A DNA stretch of 64,000 bases from Bacteroidota bacterium (GCA_020444515.1 JAHLKX010000002.1:608817-672816), one strand, 5' to 3'; positions 8,338-18,243 are shown, counted from the first letter of the stretch. Program-made: numbers and translations. The notes: generated from the sequence alone by a model not told the origin.

Positions 8338-11300
8338 TTACTGAAGCCTTGCTTCCGTAGGCGACATCTCAAACTCTTCCTTAAATACGCGGCTGAACCA
8401 GGCCGGATCATTGAAGCCTACCTGGTAGGCAATTTCGGAAACGGATAGGTTAGTGGAATTAAGTAATTCTTTAGCATTTCTGAGCCGCACCGTTCGGATG
8501 AAGATGGCCGTAGACTTGCCTGATATGGCTTTTAATTTGCGGTATAGCTGACTTTCGCTAAGGTGGATTTCATTTGCCAGGTCAGCTGCATTGAACATCG
8601 ATTTCTCAAGGTTCGCTTCAACGATCTGAGCGGCTTTCAGGATAAACTGTTCTCCCGGTCCTACCTGTTTTCCCAGTCCGGCCTTAAATTCCAGCTTGCC
8701 AAATTTAGTTTGTAATTGTTTTCGGAGTTTGAGCAATTGTTCAAGGCGAACCAATAGTTCCTTCTTATTGAAAGGTTTGGTAAGATAGGCATCGGCACCG
8801 CGCTCGTAACCTGAAATCCGATCGGTATCGGTAACCTTGGCTGTTAACATGACCACCGGAATATGGTCGGTTCGTTCATCTGTTTTCAATGTGTTGCAAA
8901 CTTCAAACCCATCTTTACCCGGCATCATTACATCAGTGATCACCAGGTCGGGGATGAGATCGAATGCCATTTGCAGTGCTTTTTCACCATCAGATGCCCA
9001 TTTTATTTTGTACTGCATGCGAATGGTATCGCGGATGTAACCGGCCACATCGGGGTTGTCTTCTGCAATCAAAACCAACGGTTTTTCGTTTCCGTTTGTG
9101 CTTTCTGAAAACTCTTCTTCGATTTCCACATCCGATAGTTCTCTTTGGATAACTGGCTTTTCAACGGTTGCATGGCTAATGGCCATTTCTTTTGCATTTC
9201 TGGTGACCGGCAAAACCACTTCAAATTCACTTCCTTTTCCAGGTTGACTTTTTACCGAAATGGACCCATTGATCATTTCAACGATTTCCTGTGTTAGTGA
9301 AAGCCCAATTCCTGTGCCGCTATGATTTTGCCCGGCGGATGCTTTTACTTGATAAAAGCGTTCAAAAATCCTGGATTGTTCATTATCCGGGATACCAATT
9401 CCTGTGTCTTTCACTTTGATATGAAAAGTATTTTCAGCAGGATCATGCTTTGCATGGCAGATCACTTTTCCCCTTTTGTTGGTGAATTTTATAGCGTTGG
9501 TTAGCAGGTTAGTTATTACTTTCATTAGTTGATCAGGATCGAAATCCATTACCAGACTTTCGGTTTCGGTATAAAAAGTGAGCTGGATTTCTTTAGCAGC
9601 AGCCAGGGATTGATGGCTCTCAACCATATATTGGAGCCAGGGAATGATATTTTGCTGGCCGGGGTTGTAATTGAGTTTGCCATGTTCGAGTTTAGCCAGG
9701 TCAAGCATCTGATTGACCAGGTGCAATAAATTGCCTCCACTTCTTTCAATGGTATCCAGCTTTTTCCTGAATTGCTTCTTGTCGATGGTATCAAAGGCAT
9801 CTGAAAGTTCTTCTGCAAGGCCCATTATAACTGTGATGGGCGTTCTGAATTCATGGGTGATATTGGCATAAAGCTTTGTTTTCAATTCATCAAGTTCTCG
9901 TAAACGTTTTGCTTCCCGGTGGGCCAGTTGCCGGTTTAGCTGAAAGCGATAAATCAGGAATACCATCGTTGCGATCAGCAAGATGAATATGGCATTTGCC
10001 CAGGTAGTTTTCCACCATGGAGGCAGGATTTGAAAATTGTAAACCAATTCTTTTGATTCACGAAAACCAGATTTCGAAACGGTTTGAACAAGGAATTGAT
10101 ACCTTCCAGGCTGAACGTTTGGATAAGTTATTTCCTGTGCGTTTGCTTTTTGCTGCCAGTCATGATCAATACCTGTGAGTTTACATTTGAAGTCAATTCC
10201 CTCACTATAAAGACCCAAAGCCGAAAAGCCAATGGTTATATAATTTTCATCATATGCAAGTTTCAGTGTTTTCGGGTTATCTTTGTTTAAGTATTTATCA
10301 AATACCCTGATGGATGAAAGATAGGGCTCAGGAGTTTGTAAAATTACCTTCATGCTATCGGGATGAAATAAGCCAAGTCCGTGGCGGTATCCAATCACCA
10401 TCCTACCGTCCGATAGCAAAAGTAGTTGTCCGGGAACCAGGTTGTTTTTATTCGACCAGGTGTCGCGAATTGTGATGCCATAATTTTCATCAAATAATGC
10501 GCATTCACCTGTTTTTGTATTGACTCTAAAAAGTCCCTTTTCGGAGAGGCACCACAAGCGTTTCCTTTTATCAAATGCAATGTCATGAATAATTCCAATT
10601 TTCATAGCATCCAGCATTTGGATTGGTTCAACACCCTGGTCTGGATTGTTGGCATCGATAAAACCCAATCCATTTTTTGCTGTCGCCACCCATAGGGTAT
10701 CATTTGATATATCTCCAAAGCAGGTAAGATCAAATTTTTTCTTCTCTGAATTAAAATACCTGAGTGAGTCGGTCTGTGGGTGATAATAACCATATGATTC
10801 TCCCCTTCTTCTAAACCAAATTCTGTTTTTCGAATCGATGCATATTTCAGCAAATAAAGGCAATTCCCGACCGGGTTTAAAAAAATCATGCCAGTTACGA
10901 ATTGCTTTAACCGTATTCCTTTTCGGTTCATATTTTTGCAAGCCAAAATTTCCTGATGAAACCCAGATATTTCCCTGCGCGTCTTCTTTCATATCTGTAA
11001 AAGCAGGAAAATTATTATTAGGATAATTGAGGGCAATAGTTCTTTTGCTATTGCCAACATACTGGTACATTTCATCGGATGCCAGAAAGTAAATTTCCCC
11101 TTTTTGAGATTGAAGGATGGCGAGGATGTTGTGCTCTAAAATGCTCCTTTGTTGGTATGGGATAAGGCCAAACCGATTTGTTTCCAAATTAAAATAATGC
11201 AATCCTTCTCCTCTGCCATAACCGATGAGAAGCTCGCTTTGCGACTTCTCTTCAAATAGTGATAATGTCAGATACCAGTGATCTTCATCATGTGGTTCAA

Positions 11301-12402
11301 AGCTAAAATTTGAAACAGGATATTGGTTTGGTTTGAGAATGTAAACACCATATTCTGATCCAAGCCATAGAGCTCCGTTGTTATCAATATAAAAAAGTTC
11401 GGCGGCAAATCGGTGACCATTTTTGTTTTCAAAGGAATAAATATAATTGATCGTTTTTGATTGTAAATCCATTAATCCAAGTCCCTCTATGGAGGAAACC
11501 CAAACGAAATTGTCGTTGCTGTTGGCATAAGGTAAGATCCGCTTTGACAAGAAATAATCCCCCTTTGAGGCAGGGCCAAATCTAGCCGTAAACTTTTCCT
11601 TTTTTGTATCAAAAACAATCATGTCAAAATTCCATGTCCCCATAAAGAGCTGACCGTTTGGGTTGGCGACAAGCATTGTAAACTGGTTAATTTCTCGCTG
11701 ATAGTCTTTATCAGGATAATAATACCAGGATATTTCATTGGTTTGTTTGTCAAATTTTAGTAATCCAGCCAGGGAAGCCAGCCATAAGATCCGGTCATCA
11801 TTTAAATCCTGTTTGATATCATGAATCATATTTGTTGAGTTCCTGTCAAGAAGAATTCCATCTGGTATTTTTTGATCAACATAATAATTGATAAAATGCT
11901 GTGACCGGGCATCAAAATAACTAAATCCATGATTGGTACCAACCCACAAAACTCCTTGCCGGTCGGTATAAACCACATTGACTGCAGCGGGTAATGCATT
12001 GGCTTGCATAGGATCGACATAATAATTGGTAAAGTGATTTTTAGCCGGTTTAAAAAAACTGATCCCTTTGTTTGTCCCGATGATCAATTGCTTGTTGAAA
12101 TCATTCCATATCATGGCATTTCTGGATATTGCATCCGCAATCAATGAATTGGAATCAATATCGGAATGTTTAAAATTAATTGCTTTGAATCCATCCCACC
12201 GGCAGAGACCTTTTGGGGTTCCTAACCATATAAATCCCCTGTCATCCTTCACAATCGAAGTTATCACATCTGAGGGCAGTCCGCTGGCAATAGTGATTTG
12301 ACGAGCTGTGAAATCCGGCTTAGTTTCACCAGCGACAGGAAAGTAAATGGTGTTTAAAAAAAACAGTAAAAAAAATAAGATATAATTTTCTATAAATCGC
12401 AT
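8338..12402 (-). CDS. Hybrid two-component system regulator (reg_prop sensor, kinase, receiver, AraC)
   Basis: 1354 residues in the classic HTCS order. Signal peptide (about 1-25); periplasmic reg_prop beta-propellers ('GFIWLGTPKGLCRWDG', 'GVLWVGTNHGFSYFD', 'GALWLGSEYGVYIL') to about residue 720; Y_Y_Y domain (about 730-795); one membrane helix (about 799-820). Then a HisKA domain with H850 in 'ANITHEFRTP', a HATPase with 'ITNLLTNAIKFT' and 'DTGIGIP', a receiver with D1157 in 'VITDVMMPG' and Lys in 'LTKPF', and an AraC DNA-binding domain in the last 100 residues. All phosphotransfer residues are present. It would sense an extracytoplasmic ligand and regulate transcription directly. No polysaccharide utilisation genes adjoin it; the likely targets are the surface-protein genes at 6764 and 5198, whose promoters share a 21-bp direct repeat. 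Its last 113 bp exist as a decayed copy at 6897-7010. Confidence 0.95.
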   Translation of the reverse strand: MRFIENYILFFLLFFLNTIYFPVAGETKPDFTARQITIASGLPSDVITSIVKDDRGFIWLGTPKGLCRWDGFKAINFKHSDIDSNSLIADAISRNAMIWNDFNKQLIIGTNKGISFFKPAKNHFTNYYVDPMQANALPAAVNVVYTDRQGVLWVGTNHGFSYFDARSQHFINYYVDQKIPDGILLDRNSTNMIHDIKQDLNDDRILWLASLAGLLKFDKQTNEISWYYYPDKDYQREINQFTMLVANPNGQLFMGTWNFDMIVFDTKKEKFTARFGPASKGDYFLSKRILPYANSNDNFVWVSSIEGLGLMDLQSKTINYIYSFENKNGHRFAAELFYIDNNGALWLGSEYGVYILKPNQYPVSNFSFEPHDEDHWYLTLSLFEEKSQSELLIGYGRGEGLHYFNLETNRFGLIPYQQRSILEHNILAILQSQKGEIYFLASDEMYQYVGNSKRTIALNYPNNNFPAFTDMKEDAQGNIWVSSGNFGLQKYEPKRNTVKAIRNWHDFFKPGRELPLFAEICIDSKNRIWFRRRGESYGYYHPQTDSLRYFNSEKKKFDLTCFGDISNDTLWVATAKNGLGFIDANNPDQGVEPIQMLDAMKIGIIHDIAFDKRKRLWCLSEKGLFRVNTKTGECALFDENYGITIRDTWSNKNNLVPGQLLLLSDGRMVIGYRHGLGLFHPDSMKVILQTPEPYLSSIRVFDKYLNKDNPKTLKLAYDENYITIGFSALGLYSEGIDFKCKLTGIDHDWQQKANAQEITYPNVQPGRYQFLVQTVSKSGFRESKELVYNFQILPPWWKTTWANAIFILLIATMVFLIYRFQLNRQLAHREAKRLRELDELKTKLYANITHEFRTPITVIMGLAEELSDAFDTIDKKQFRKKLDTIERSGGNLLHLVNQMLDLAKLEHGKLNYNPGQQNIIPWLQYMVESHQSLAAAKEIQLTFYTETESLVMDFDPDQLMKVITNLLTNAIKFTNKRGKVICHAKHDPAENTFHIKVKDTGIGIPDNEQSRIFERFYQVKASAGQNHSGTGIGLSLTQEIVEMINGSISVKSQPGKGSEFEVVLPVTRNAKEMAISHATVEKPVIQRELSDVEIEEEFSESTNGNEKPLVLIAEDNPDVAGYIRDTIRMQYKIKWASDGEKALQMAFDLIPDLVITDVMMPGKDGFEVCNTLKTDERTDHIPVVMLTAKVTDTDRISGYERGADAYLTKPFNKKELLVRLEQLLKLRKQLQTKFGKLEFKAGLGKQVGPGEQFILKAAQIVEANLEKSMFNAADLANEIHLSESQLYRKLKAISGKSTAIFIRTVRLRNAKELLNSTNLSVSEIAYQVGFNDPAWFSRVFKEEFEMSPTEARLQ

Positions 12403-12504
12403 TAAAGTCCCTAAAGTAAATTATGGGTATTAATCCATTAAATCAATCCCCGAAAATAGGGAATTTTGGGTCAACTCATATGCAGGTTTTACAGATAGAA
12501 TTTT

Positions 12505-12536
12505 AATAAAAAAGCCCCGCGATTGCAAGGGCTTTC
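12505..12536 (-). terminator. Rho-independent terminator after the 12562-15144 gene
   Basis: AAAGCCC (12511-12517) pairs with GGGCTTT (12529-12535) around an 11-base loop. On the minus strand the stem is followed by a T-rich run (TTTTTTATTAAAA). It lies 27 bp past the stop codon. Confidence 0.85.
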
Positions 12537-12561
12537 ATTGTGGTATAAAAGAAAGTATTTT

Positions 12562-15144
12562 TTACTTTGGCACCTGGCTTTGATAACCTGTCTGACTGGC
12601 TTTACCGGGCGTTTGTCCGCCTGCACCCAGGTTTACCTTCCAGTAGTTGGTTTCATCGGTATTTTGTACGAGGCCGTTCATATTAAAATCGCCCCCTTTG
12701 TAACCAGATTGTCCCAGGTCAACTTTCCATACAGCTGTTTCATCCGTGTTCTGGATGAGGCCATTGCCATTTCCATCACCGGGCACCATACCCCATACGC
12801 CGGACTCGAGTTCCTTGTGGCCGTTGGTGCCGCCATATGCCTGGTCGGCTGCTGCTGAAAAATCGTAAGTGTAAACACCTCCGGATTCGACCAGAGGATT
12901 GGCGGAGATCACGCCCAGGTGATTGCGATGGAAAATAACGGCATAAAGGTTTTGAACGGGTGTTGCCTGGAGCCGGATCATATCGGTTCCGTTTAATCCA
13001 ACCACTGATCCGTCGGATAACAGGAATGCCACCTGTTCGTCGATGATGGTTGCAGAAGTTGCATTGCCAGCTGCATCGGCATCGCGGAATTGCACAACGA
13101 TCCAGTCGACAACATTGGCCGGAATGGCCGGTACATTTTCAGTTCCGCTGTACAACCAGGCCGGATTGCTTTCGTCATAGTATGGAAGCGGAGGGTTGTA
13201 GGGTTGATTTAAAGGAATATGTCCTTGTGTATTGAGATTCGTTTCCATCAGGTCAGAGGTTGGATTGTAAGGCCCTTCAAGGAATACCTTTAAATCGATG
13301 GATGTCCCAGGACAGGAAACACTAAAATTATCCCAGTAACTGGATTGATTTCCTGAACAAAACAAGCCGGCTCTTCCGGTTTGAAAAGTATTGTCATTTA
13401 CATTGAATATTTCAGATCCATCGATTTTTAAAATGATATTACCATCCACAGATTCAATTTCAATTGCATACCACTGATTGATCACATAGGGCACAGCTTC
13501 GGTTGCCAGTGTTGTTTCTACGCCATTCTCCCATTTTAATAACCTTCGATAGCTACCTTGTGTATTCCAATCAAACATATACATGTTTTGCTCATCCTGC
13601 CAGTTGAATACCAATCCGATATCATCATTGTCGGATGAGTAAAGGTCGCAGGAAATTTCATAATCTTCCCAAAAAGGACTTCCAATTATGGCAAAGCAAC
13701 CCTCCAATAGATTTCCTGTAACATAATAATTGGATGTTTGTCTTATATTTCCGCTTGCTTCACTCCAGGTGCCATTTTTGATCCAGTAAAGCGGATCAAT
13801 GGAAGCATCCTCAAAGTCATCTTCAAATTTCAAACATTGATCAATTGGAAGAATCTCGATATAGGCATTTTTTGTTTCACTATCTGAGCCAAAATGATTT
13901 TGTGATGTAAGGGTAACATCATAGATCCCGCTCGATGTATAGGTATGTGCAGGAAATTGTGCTGAGGAAAACTGACCATCCCCAAAATTCCATTCCCACA
14001 TTGTTGGTCCGTTGATCGAAAGATCGGTAAATTGAATGGGTACACCTGGAAATTGTGTAAACCGTTCTGCTGTAAAATCGGCAATCGGAGGGAGGTCAGA
14101 AATACAAAAATTATCAAGCCATACAATTTCAGAACCATCAATGTATTCTACTGTAACTTCTATTTGGTTTACATTATTAATTAATCCAGCCCAGGTGCCC
14201 GATTCCACAATCCAATAAGACTCATCCACAGGAAATACAAATGTTTTCCACTGGTTAAAGGCATCTTCGATAGTCAGATCCATAGGAAAGGTGGCTATGC
14301 CGCCAGGTCCTGAGATCTTTAAAAAATTTGTGCTCACAAGTGTGGATCCTGATATATTGGTCACCAAAATATCCATCCTGATATCGGCAGCATGCATATC
14401 CAATTGATTCCAATCACCTAAAAATTTCGGTGGGGCATAAGCTAAAGATATCCCGGATCCATCATTAATCCGGATTGCACGACCTGGATTTCCTCCAGAA
14501 GCCTGATTGCTGACGCTCCCGATACTTGCGAAAGACCAGCCATCATAATCACCTTCTTCAAAATCGGAGCAAATGACAGGAGCCACCGGAATAACAACAG
14601 GTGTGTATGAAAGATATACATTGTCGAGCCGGTTCCACTCGTCTCCATTGATATATTCCATGCGAATAATCAATTCATTAACCTGTGCCATAATGCCGCT
14701 CCAGGTTCCTTCTAAAACATTCCATTCAGCAGGATCAAGATTTACGGTGTAGGTAATCCATGTATCGAATAGGGTAGGATTGGTTCCTTCCAGTGCTTTG
14801 GCTGTGCCTCCAGGTCCGGAAATTTGAAAAACAAAGTTTCCGGCAGCATATCCACCATTGATTTGATGATGAAAAATATCTGCCGAGATATAATCACTTG
14901 TTGTGGCACCTGACCAGGCACCCAGAAACTTGGGTGGAGCATAACTCAGGTTAATATCACCCGTTGCGTCATCGTTTACCCTAAAATTATTTCCAGGATT
15001 TCCGGTTCCTAATTCTAAAAGATAATCACCGTCTCCTTCGGAATACCAGCCTTCAATATCGGTTTCAAAGTCAGAGATCACCTGTGACATCATAGTAACA
15101 GGTATCAGAAGTCCTATCAGGACGAAAGTTTTTATTGCAGTCAT
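12562..15144 (-). CDS. Secreted multidomain protein: two laminin-B-like domains, PKD, concanavalin-like domain, dockerin-like C-terminal module
   Basis: 860 residues with a signal peptide (about 1-21). Two homologous jelly-roll domains resembling laminin B/IV or carbohydrate-binding modules follow: 'SDFETDIEGWYSEGDG...YAPPKFLGAWSG' (about 24-180) and 'SDFEEGDYDGWSFASIG...YAPPKFLGDWNQ' (about 190-345). A PKD domain ('FGDGQFSSAQFPAHTYTSSG', about 352-430) and a concanavalin/LamG-like domain (about 440-605) come next. Residues 616-860 are the recurring module of this region: '[11 protein letters not shown]', 'FHRNHLGVIS', 'YTYDF', then two dockerin-like loops 'GDGNGNGLIQNTDE' and 'GDFNMNGLVQNTDE', ending 'GYQSQVPK'. 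The first half suggests glycan or matrix binding; the loops suggest calcium binding. No enzymatic domain is apparent. Monocistronic, with its own terminator. Confidence 0.88.
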   Translation of the reverse strand: MTAIKTFVLIGLLIPVTMMSQVISDFETDIEGWYSEGDGDYLLELGTGNPGNNFRVNDDATGDINLSYAPPKFLGAWSGATTSDYISADIFHHQINGGYAAGNFVFQISGPGGTAKALEGTNPTLFDTWITYTVNLDPAEWNVLEGTWSGIMAQVNELIIRMEYINGDEWNRLDNVYLSYTPVVIPVAPVICSDFEEGDYDGWSFASIGSVSNQASGGNPGRAIRINDGSGISLAYAPPKFLGDWNQLDMHAADIRMDILVTNISGSTLVSTNFLKISGPGGIATFPMDLTIEDAFNQWKTFVFPVDESYWIVESGTWAGLINNVNQIEVTVEYIDGSEIVWLDNFCISDLPPIADFTAERFTQFPGVPIQFTDLSINGPTMWEWNFGDGQFSSAQFPAHTYTSSGIYDVTLTSQNHFGSDSETKNAYIEILPIDQCLKFEDDFEDASIDPLYWIKNGTWSEASGNIRQTSNYYVTGNLLEGCFAIIGSPFWEDYEISCDLYSSDNDDIGLVFNWQDEQNMYMFDWNTQGSYRRLLKWENGVETTLATEAVPYVINQWYAIEIESVDGNIILKIDGSEIFNVNDNTFQTGRAGLFCSGNQSSYWDNFSVSCPGTSIDLKVFLEGPYNPTSDLMETNLNTQGHIPLNQPYNPPLPYYDESNPAWLYSGTENVPAIPANVVDWIVVQFRDADAAGNATSATIIDEQVAFLLSDGSVVGLNGTDMIRLQATPVQNLYAVIFHRNHLGVISANPLVESGGVYTYDFSAAADQAYGGTNGHKELESGVWGMVPGDGNGNGLIQNTDETAVWKVDLGQSGYKGGDFNMNGLVQNTDETNYWKVNLGAGGQTPGKASQTGYQSQVPK

Positions 15145-15163
15145 ATCGAGAAAATTTGGTTAT

Positions 15164-15193
15164 ATGACAAAATTATAAAATATTTTTTGTCAT
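15164..15193. promoter_or_regulatory. Inverted repeat upstream of the 12562-15144 gene
   Basis: ATGACAAAA (15164-15172) and TTTTGTCAT (15185-15193) form a 9-bp inverted repeat centred about 34 bp before the ATG at 15144. It could be an operator. A terminator is less likely because no T-run follows on the minus strand. Confidence 0.3.
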
Positions 15194-15262
15194 GAGATAA
15201 AATATTCCACAGGCAAATCTATGTTCTATGGTATGTAATAATGTAAAAAGGCTATGCCCCTA

Positions 15263-15500
15263 TTATTCAGGCAGCATTTCTGATTTTCCTGCTTTGGAGT
15301 ACCACAGGTCATTCTTATCCTTGTTATCTGACTGCGCATCTATATTCATATCGCTTTACATTTAGCCGGTTAGTCCCACTTCATTGATCCATGCGTCTTT
15401 GCCGTCCAAATCGTTGATGTTGCCATCGGCATTGGCATCACGAGCATACATGCCATAATTTGCGTTACTCAGATTTTTCAATGCATGAATGCCAGCATAA
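15263..15500 (-). pseudogene. Decayed dockerin-like C-terminal module remnant
   Basis: The minus-strand frame ending at the stop at 15263 reads 'FYAGIHALKNLSNANYGMYA', 'RDANADGNINDLDGKDAWIN', 'EVGLTG', two in-frame stops around 15358-15367, then 'SDMNIDAQSDNKDKNDLWYS' and 'KAGKSEMLPE'. This matches the end of the shared module in the 30919-38205 protein ('[20 protein letters not shown]...[25 protein letters not shown]') and in 52536-53729. No start, signal peptide or upstream module survives, and the fragment lies directly beyond the terminator of the protease gene. It is the degraded tail of a lost surface-protein gene. It fills most of the 404-bp gap between 15144 and 15549. Confidence 0.85.
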
Positions 15501-15531
15501 AAAAAGTCAGACCCCCCAGTATGCCTGACTT
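15497..15531 (-). terminator. Rho-independent terminator after the C10 protease gene
   Basis: AAGTCAG (15504-15510) pairs with CTGACTT (15525-15531). On the minus strand the stem is followed by seven T residues. It begins 18 bp after the protease stop codon. Confidence 0.85.
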
Positions 15532-15548
15532 ACAAAAAATACAATCAC

Positions 15549-18065
15549 TTATTTTTTTATAAATTGCTTTATGAGCCTTTGATCACCTTTTTCAATAACC
15601 AGCAAATAAACTCCTGCATTCAGACCAGAAATATCCATCCTCGTAGATTTGCCCGTGCCTGGTGCGGTTTCTGAAATTATTATTTTTCCTGTGTAACTAA
15701 GTATTATTATTGCACTGGTATTTTCCGGGGTATTTATAATCAAATAATCACCTGCCGGATTTGGATAAATATTGATTTCTTCAGCCATAAAAGTTTCCAT
15801 GCCTGATATCAATACTTCCTGTGTATTTGAAGGCTGAGACTCACCATTATCATAAACTGCTGTTAAATAGTATGTATGCAGCCCCGGTCCGGGTATTTCA
15901 GTTACAAATGATGTTTCAGTTGTATTATCCAGCAATTCAAAATTGCCACCATCGAAGGAGTAGTAGATATTGTATCCGAGAACATCACTGCTAGCTGGCG
16001 CATCCCAGGTAAGCTGAATGTTCTCAAAGGAAACATTGACAGCAAAATTTGTCGGAGGCAGGAGCATTAGCGGACCAAATTCTTCGATCATGAAATCATC
16101 AATATAATAGGTTGGAGAAGCTTTACCCTTACCTGCCCAGGCATAAAAGTTCACACCACCAAGCTGATTGAGGCTGTTCTGACCGAATGCACCAATACTC
16201 CATTGCCAACCATGAACGGAAACGCCATCCAGTTTATATTCTGCCCAGTCACCATTCAAGTCAATGATAACCTCATTGTACATCCAGGTGTCGGGGGTGT
16301 AATTGAAGGATGCAGCACCTTCACCTCCACCATCAATAGACCCGGTTCCATCTTCATTAAAAAATACCTGCATTCCCCAACTGCTGTTTGTTCCGCTGAA
16401 TAGCTGCAGTGTGTTGAAATATCCTAAAAATCCAGAGGGTACATTTATGTAAAAACTGATCTTGTATAAACCTGAGGTATAATTTTCAATCACTTTTACC
16501 ACATCATTGGTTCCACTTACCATAACAGAGTTTGCACCTGAATAAGAGACTTCTGAAGAGATGTAAGCATCTTCTGCACCGCAAGGAGCATTGCTCCAGG
16601 TGGTCCAGTCGTCACCATTCTGACAGGCCAGTTGGCCCCCGGCAGTATACGAATCAAAAACTTCTTCAAATACCATCGTTGTTCCACCTCCAACGAAAAT
16701 GGATGCAGATTCTGAAGGAAAGGATTCTCCTTCGTCATAAACAACACAAACATAATAGGCATAACTTCCCTGCTCAAGGCCTTCATCCATATAGTCGGTG
16801 GTACTTACAAAATCTATGATTTCATTGTTTCTGTAAATGTTGTATCCCAAAAGATCTTTGCCAGAAGGGGCATCCCACAAGAGATTAACATCAGTACCAT
16901 TTACTTCTGCTGTAAAATTCTCCGGTCCTGCTAAAACGGAAGTGCCTTCAGGATAAACATAAAACATGGCAGATTGGCCCTGGTTAAATTGGGTTCCGCC
17001 AGGATTCAAATTGTTGAGATAAAAATATCCGTTGGCATAACCACTCCATCCCCAGTTAAAGTGAAAATAATCATCACCCTGGTAACCATCGCATACAAAG
17101 GCATGGCCACCGGCACTTCCCGATCCACTGTAATAAACCGGCCTGTTCAGGTTGAGTTCATTCTTTAATTTGTAAACAAAAGTCTCAATAGGGAAAGCGT
17201 TTTTTGGTAAAAGCTGTGCATTATCAGAATAATTGAAATATTCGACCAGTGCATCTCTAGCGTCGGAACTAAAGGCACCCGAACCACTAGGCGAATATTG
17301 CATATCAACGGATATGCCTAAATGATATAACAGGGTAGCCACGTTTGTATTGCTTGAATTTATCTGATTTGGCATTCCGGACCAGTTATAAGTAGTGGCT
17401 CCAAAGTTTGCTGATTGATTTCCGTAACCCGGGCAATTATAGGAATGTGATCCGCTACCCTGATCCGGGTAATTATGATATTTCATTACCTGTCCCATGG
17501 CTGTGGCAACACATCCTGCCCAAACATGGCCTCCGGGTCCTCCGGGATCAGTGGGGCAAAGTTGATTGTAATATGTACCCTGATCCCAGGTGGTTGTCAG
17601 CAATGGATCTACATTTTCAATACTTTTTACAGTTGGATTGGCCTGGAGTAATTCGCTCCATGTTTGATTAATCAGTTCATCAGCCTTCAGGAAATGATTA
17701 CGGGTATATACTATCTGATCAGCATAATTATTCATCCAGTAATTGAAGTTTTCCGGATCAAAGTCTGTTTGGGTTTGATAAGTTCCTTCAAATGCATAAC
17801 CCAAAATGGGATATACATTATCTTCAGCACTCACAATGATAAATCCTTTGTTGTTTTCGACATTAAAAACGTAATAAACAGGTTGTTCATTTGCAGTTTC
17901 AGTATAAATCAAGTTTAAATTGATCAACCCTGTATTAACAGCCTCATTATATGTAAGGTAGTGATTTTTAGCAGCTTTTTCAGCTACAGAAGGATTTACT
18001 ATCTCAGCATGTACCGTCAGAAAAGTGCTGAAAACCAATAAGGAAAGGAGTAATAATTTTTTCAT
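15549..18065 (-). CDS. Secreted C10 (streptopain-family) cysteine protease with T9SS sorting domain
   Basis: 838 residues. Signal peptide (1-20), then a SpeB/Spi-type propeptide (about 21-145, with 'YYVFNVENNKGFIIVSAED' and 'ILGYAFEG'). The catalytic domain has the nucleophile C185 in 'AGCVATAMGQVMKYHNYP', the catalytic H321 in 'GGHAFVCDGY', and the 'HFNWGWSGYANGYF' motif (about 335-348) typical of family C10. After it come a fibronectin type III-like domain (about 383-455), a concanavalin/LamG-like domain (about 465-645), a second FN3 domain (about 650-740) and a type A T9SS sorting domain ('INIYPNPAGDYLIIN' to 'RLIKQFIKK'). C10 proteases such as streptopain and Prevotella interpain A are made as zymogens that self-activate, which the propeptide here implies. 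Expected at the cell surface or secreted. Own terminator, no tight neighbour. Confidence 0.94.
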   Translation of the reverse strand: MKKLLLLSLLVFSTFLTVHAEIVNPSVAEKAAKNHYLTYNEAVNTGLINLNLIYTETANEQPVYYVFNVENNKGFIIVSAEDNVYPILGYAFEGTYQTQTDFDPENFNYWMNNYADQIVYTRNHFLKADELINQTWSELLQANPTVKSIENVDPLLTTTWDQGTYYNQLCPTDPGGPGGHVWAGCVATAMGQVMKYHNYPDQGSGSHSYNCPGYGNQSANFGATTYNWSGMPNQINSSNTNVATLLYHLGISVDMQYSPSGSGAFSSDARDALVEYFNYSDNAQLLPKNAFPIETFVYKLKNELNLNRPVYYSGSGSAGGHAFVCDGYQGDDYFHFNWGWSGYANGYFYLNNLNPGGTQFNQGQSAMFYVYPEGTSVLAGPENFTAEVNGTDVNLLWDAPSGKDLLGYNIYRNNEIIDFVSTTDYMDEGLEQGSYAYYVCVVYDEGESFPSESASIFVGGGTTMVFEEVFDSYTAGGQLACQNGDDWTTWSNAPCGAEDAYISSEVSYSGANSVMVSGTNDVVKVIENYTSGLYKISFYINVPSGFLGYFNTLQLFSGTNSSWGMQVFFNEDGTGSIDGGGEGAASFNYTPDTWMYNEVIIDLNGDWAEYKLDGVSVHGWQWSIGAFGQNSLNQLGGVNFYAWAGKGKASPTYYIDDFMIEEFGPLMLLPPTNFAVNVSFENIQLTWDAPASSDVLGYNIYYSFDGGNFELLDNTTETSFVTEIPGPGLHTYYLTAVYDNGESQPSNTQEVLISGMETFMAEEINIYPNPAGDYLIINTPENTSAIIILSYTGKIIISETAPGTGKSTRMDISGLNAGVYLLVIEKGDQRLIKQFIKK

Positions 18066-18193
18066 AGGAATTTTTTAAATGAATAGATTCATGTCACAAG
18101 CAATGACAGATAAATTATCGTGATGGGATGCAAATTTAGCAGAAAGATTCAAAGATAAAAACAGCAATTCTATAAATGTTCCTGTCTGATATG

Positions 18194-18221
18194 AAAAAAG
18201 GGCGCCTCATTGAGGCGCCCC
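18194..18221 (-). terminator. Strong rho-independent terminator of the six-gene operon
   Basis: GGGCGCCTCA (18200-18209) and TGAGGCGCCC (18211-18220) form a 10-bp GC-rich stem with a one-base formal loop. On the minus strand it is followed by six T residues. It lies 23 bp after the stop of the gene at 18244, closing the operon that begins at 27650. Confidence 0.92.
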
Positions 18222-18243
18222 CGCTCTTTCATTTGAAGAACAT

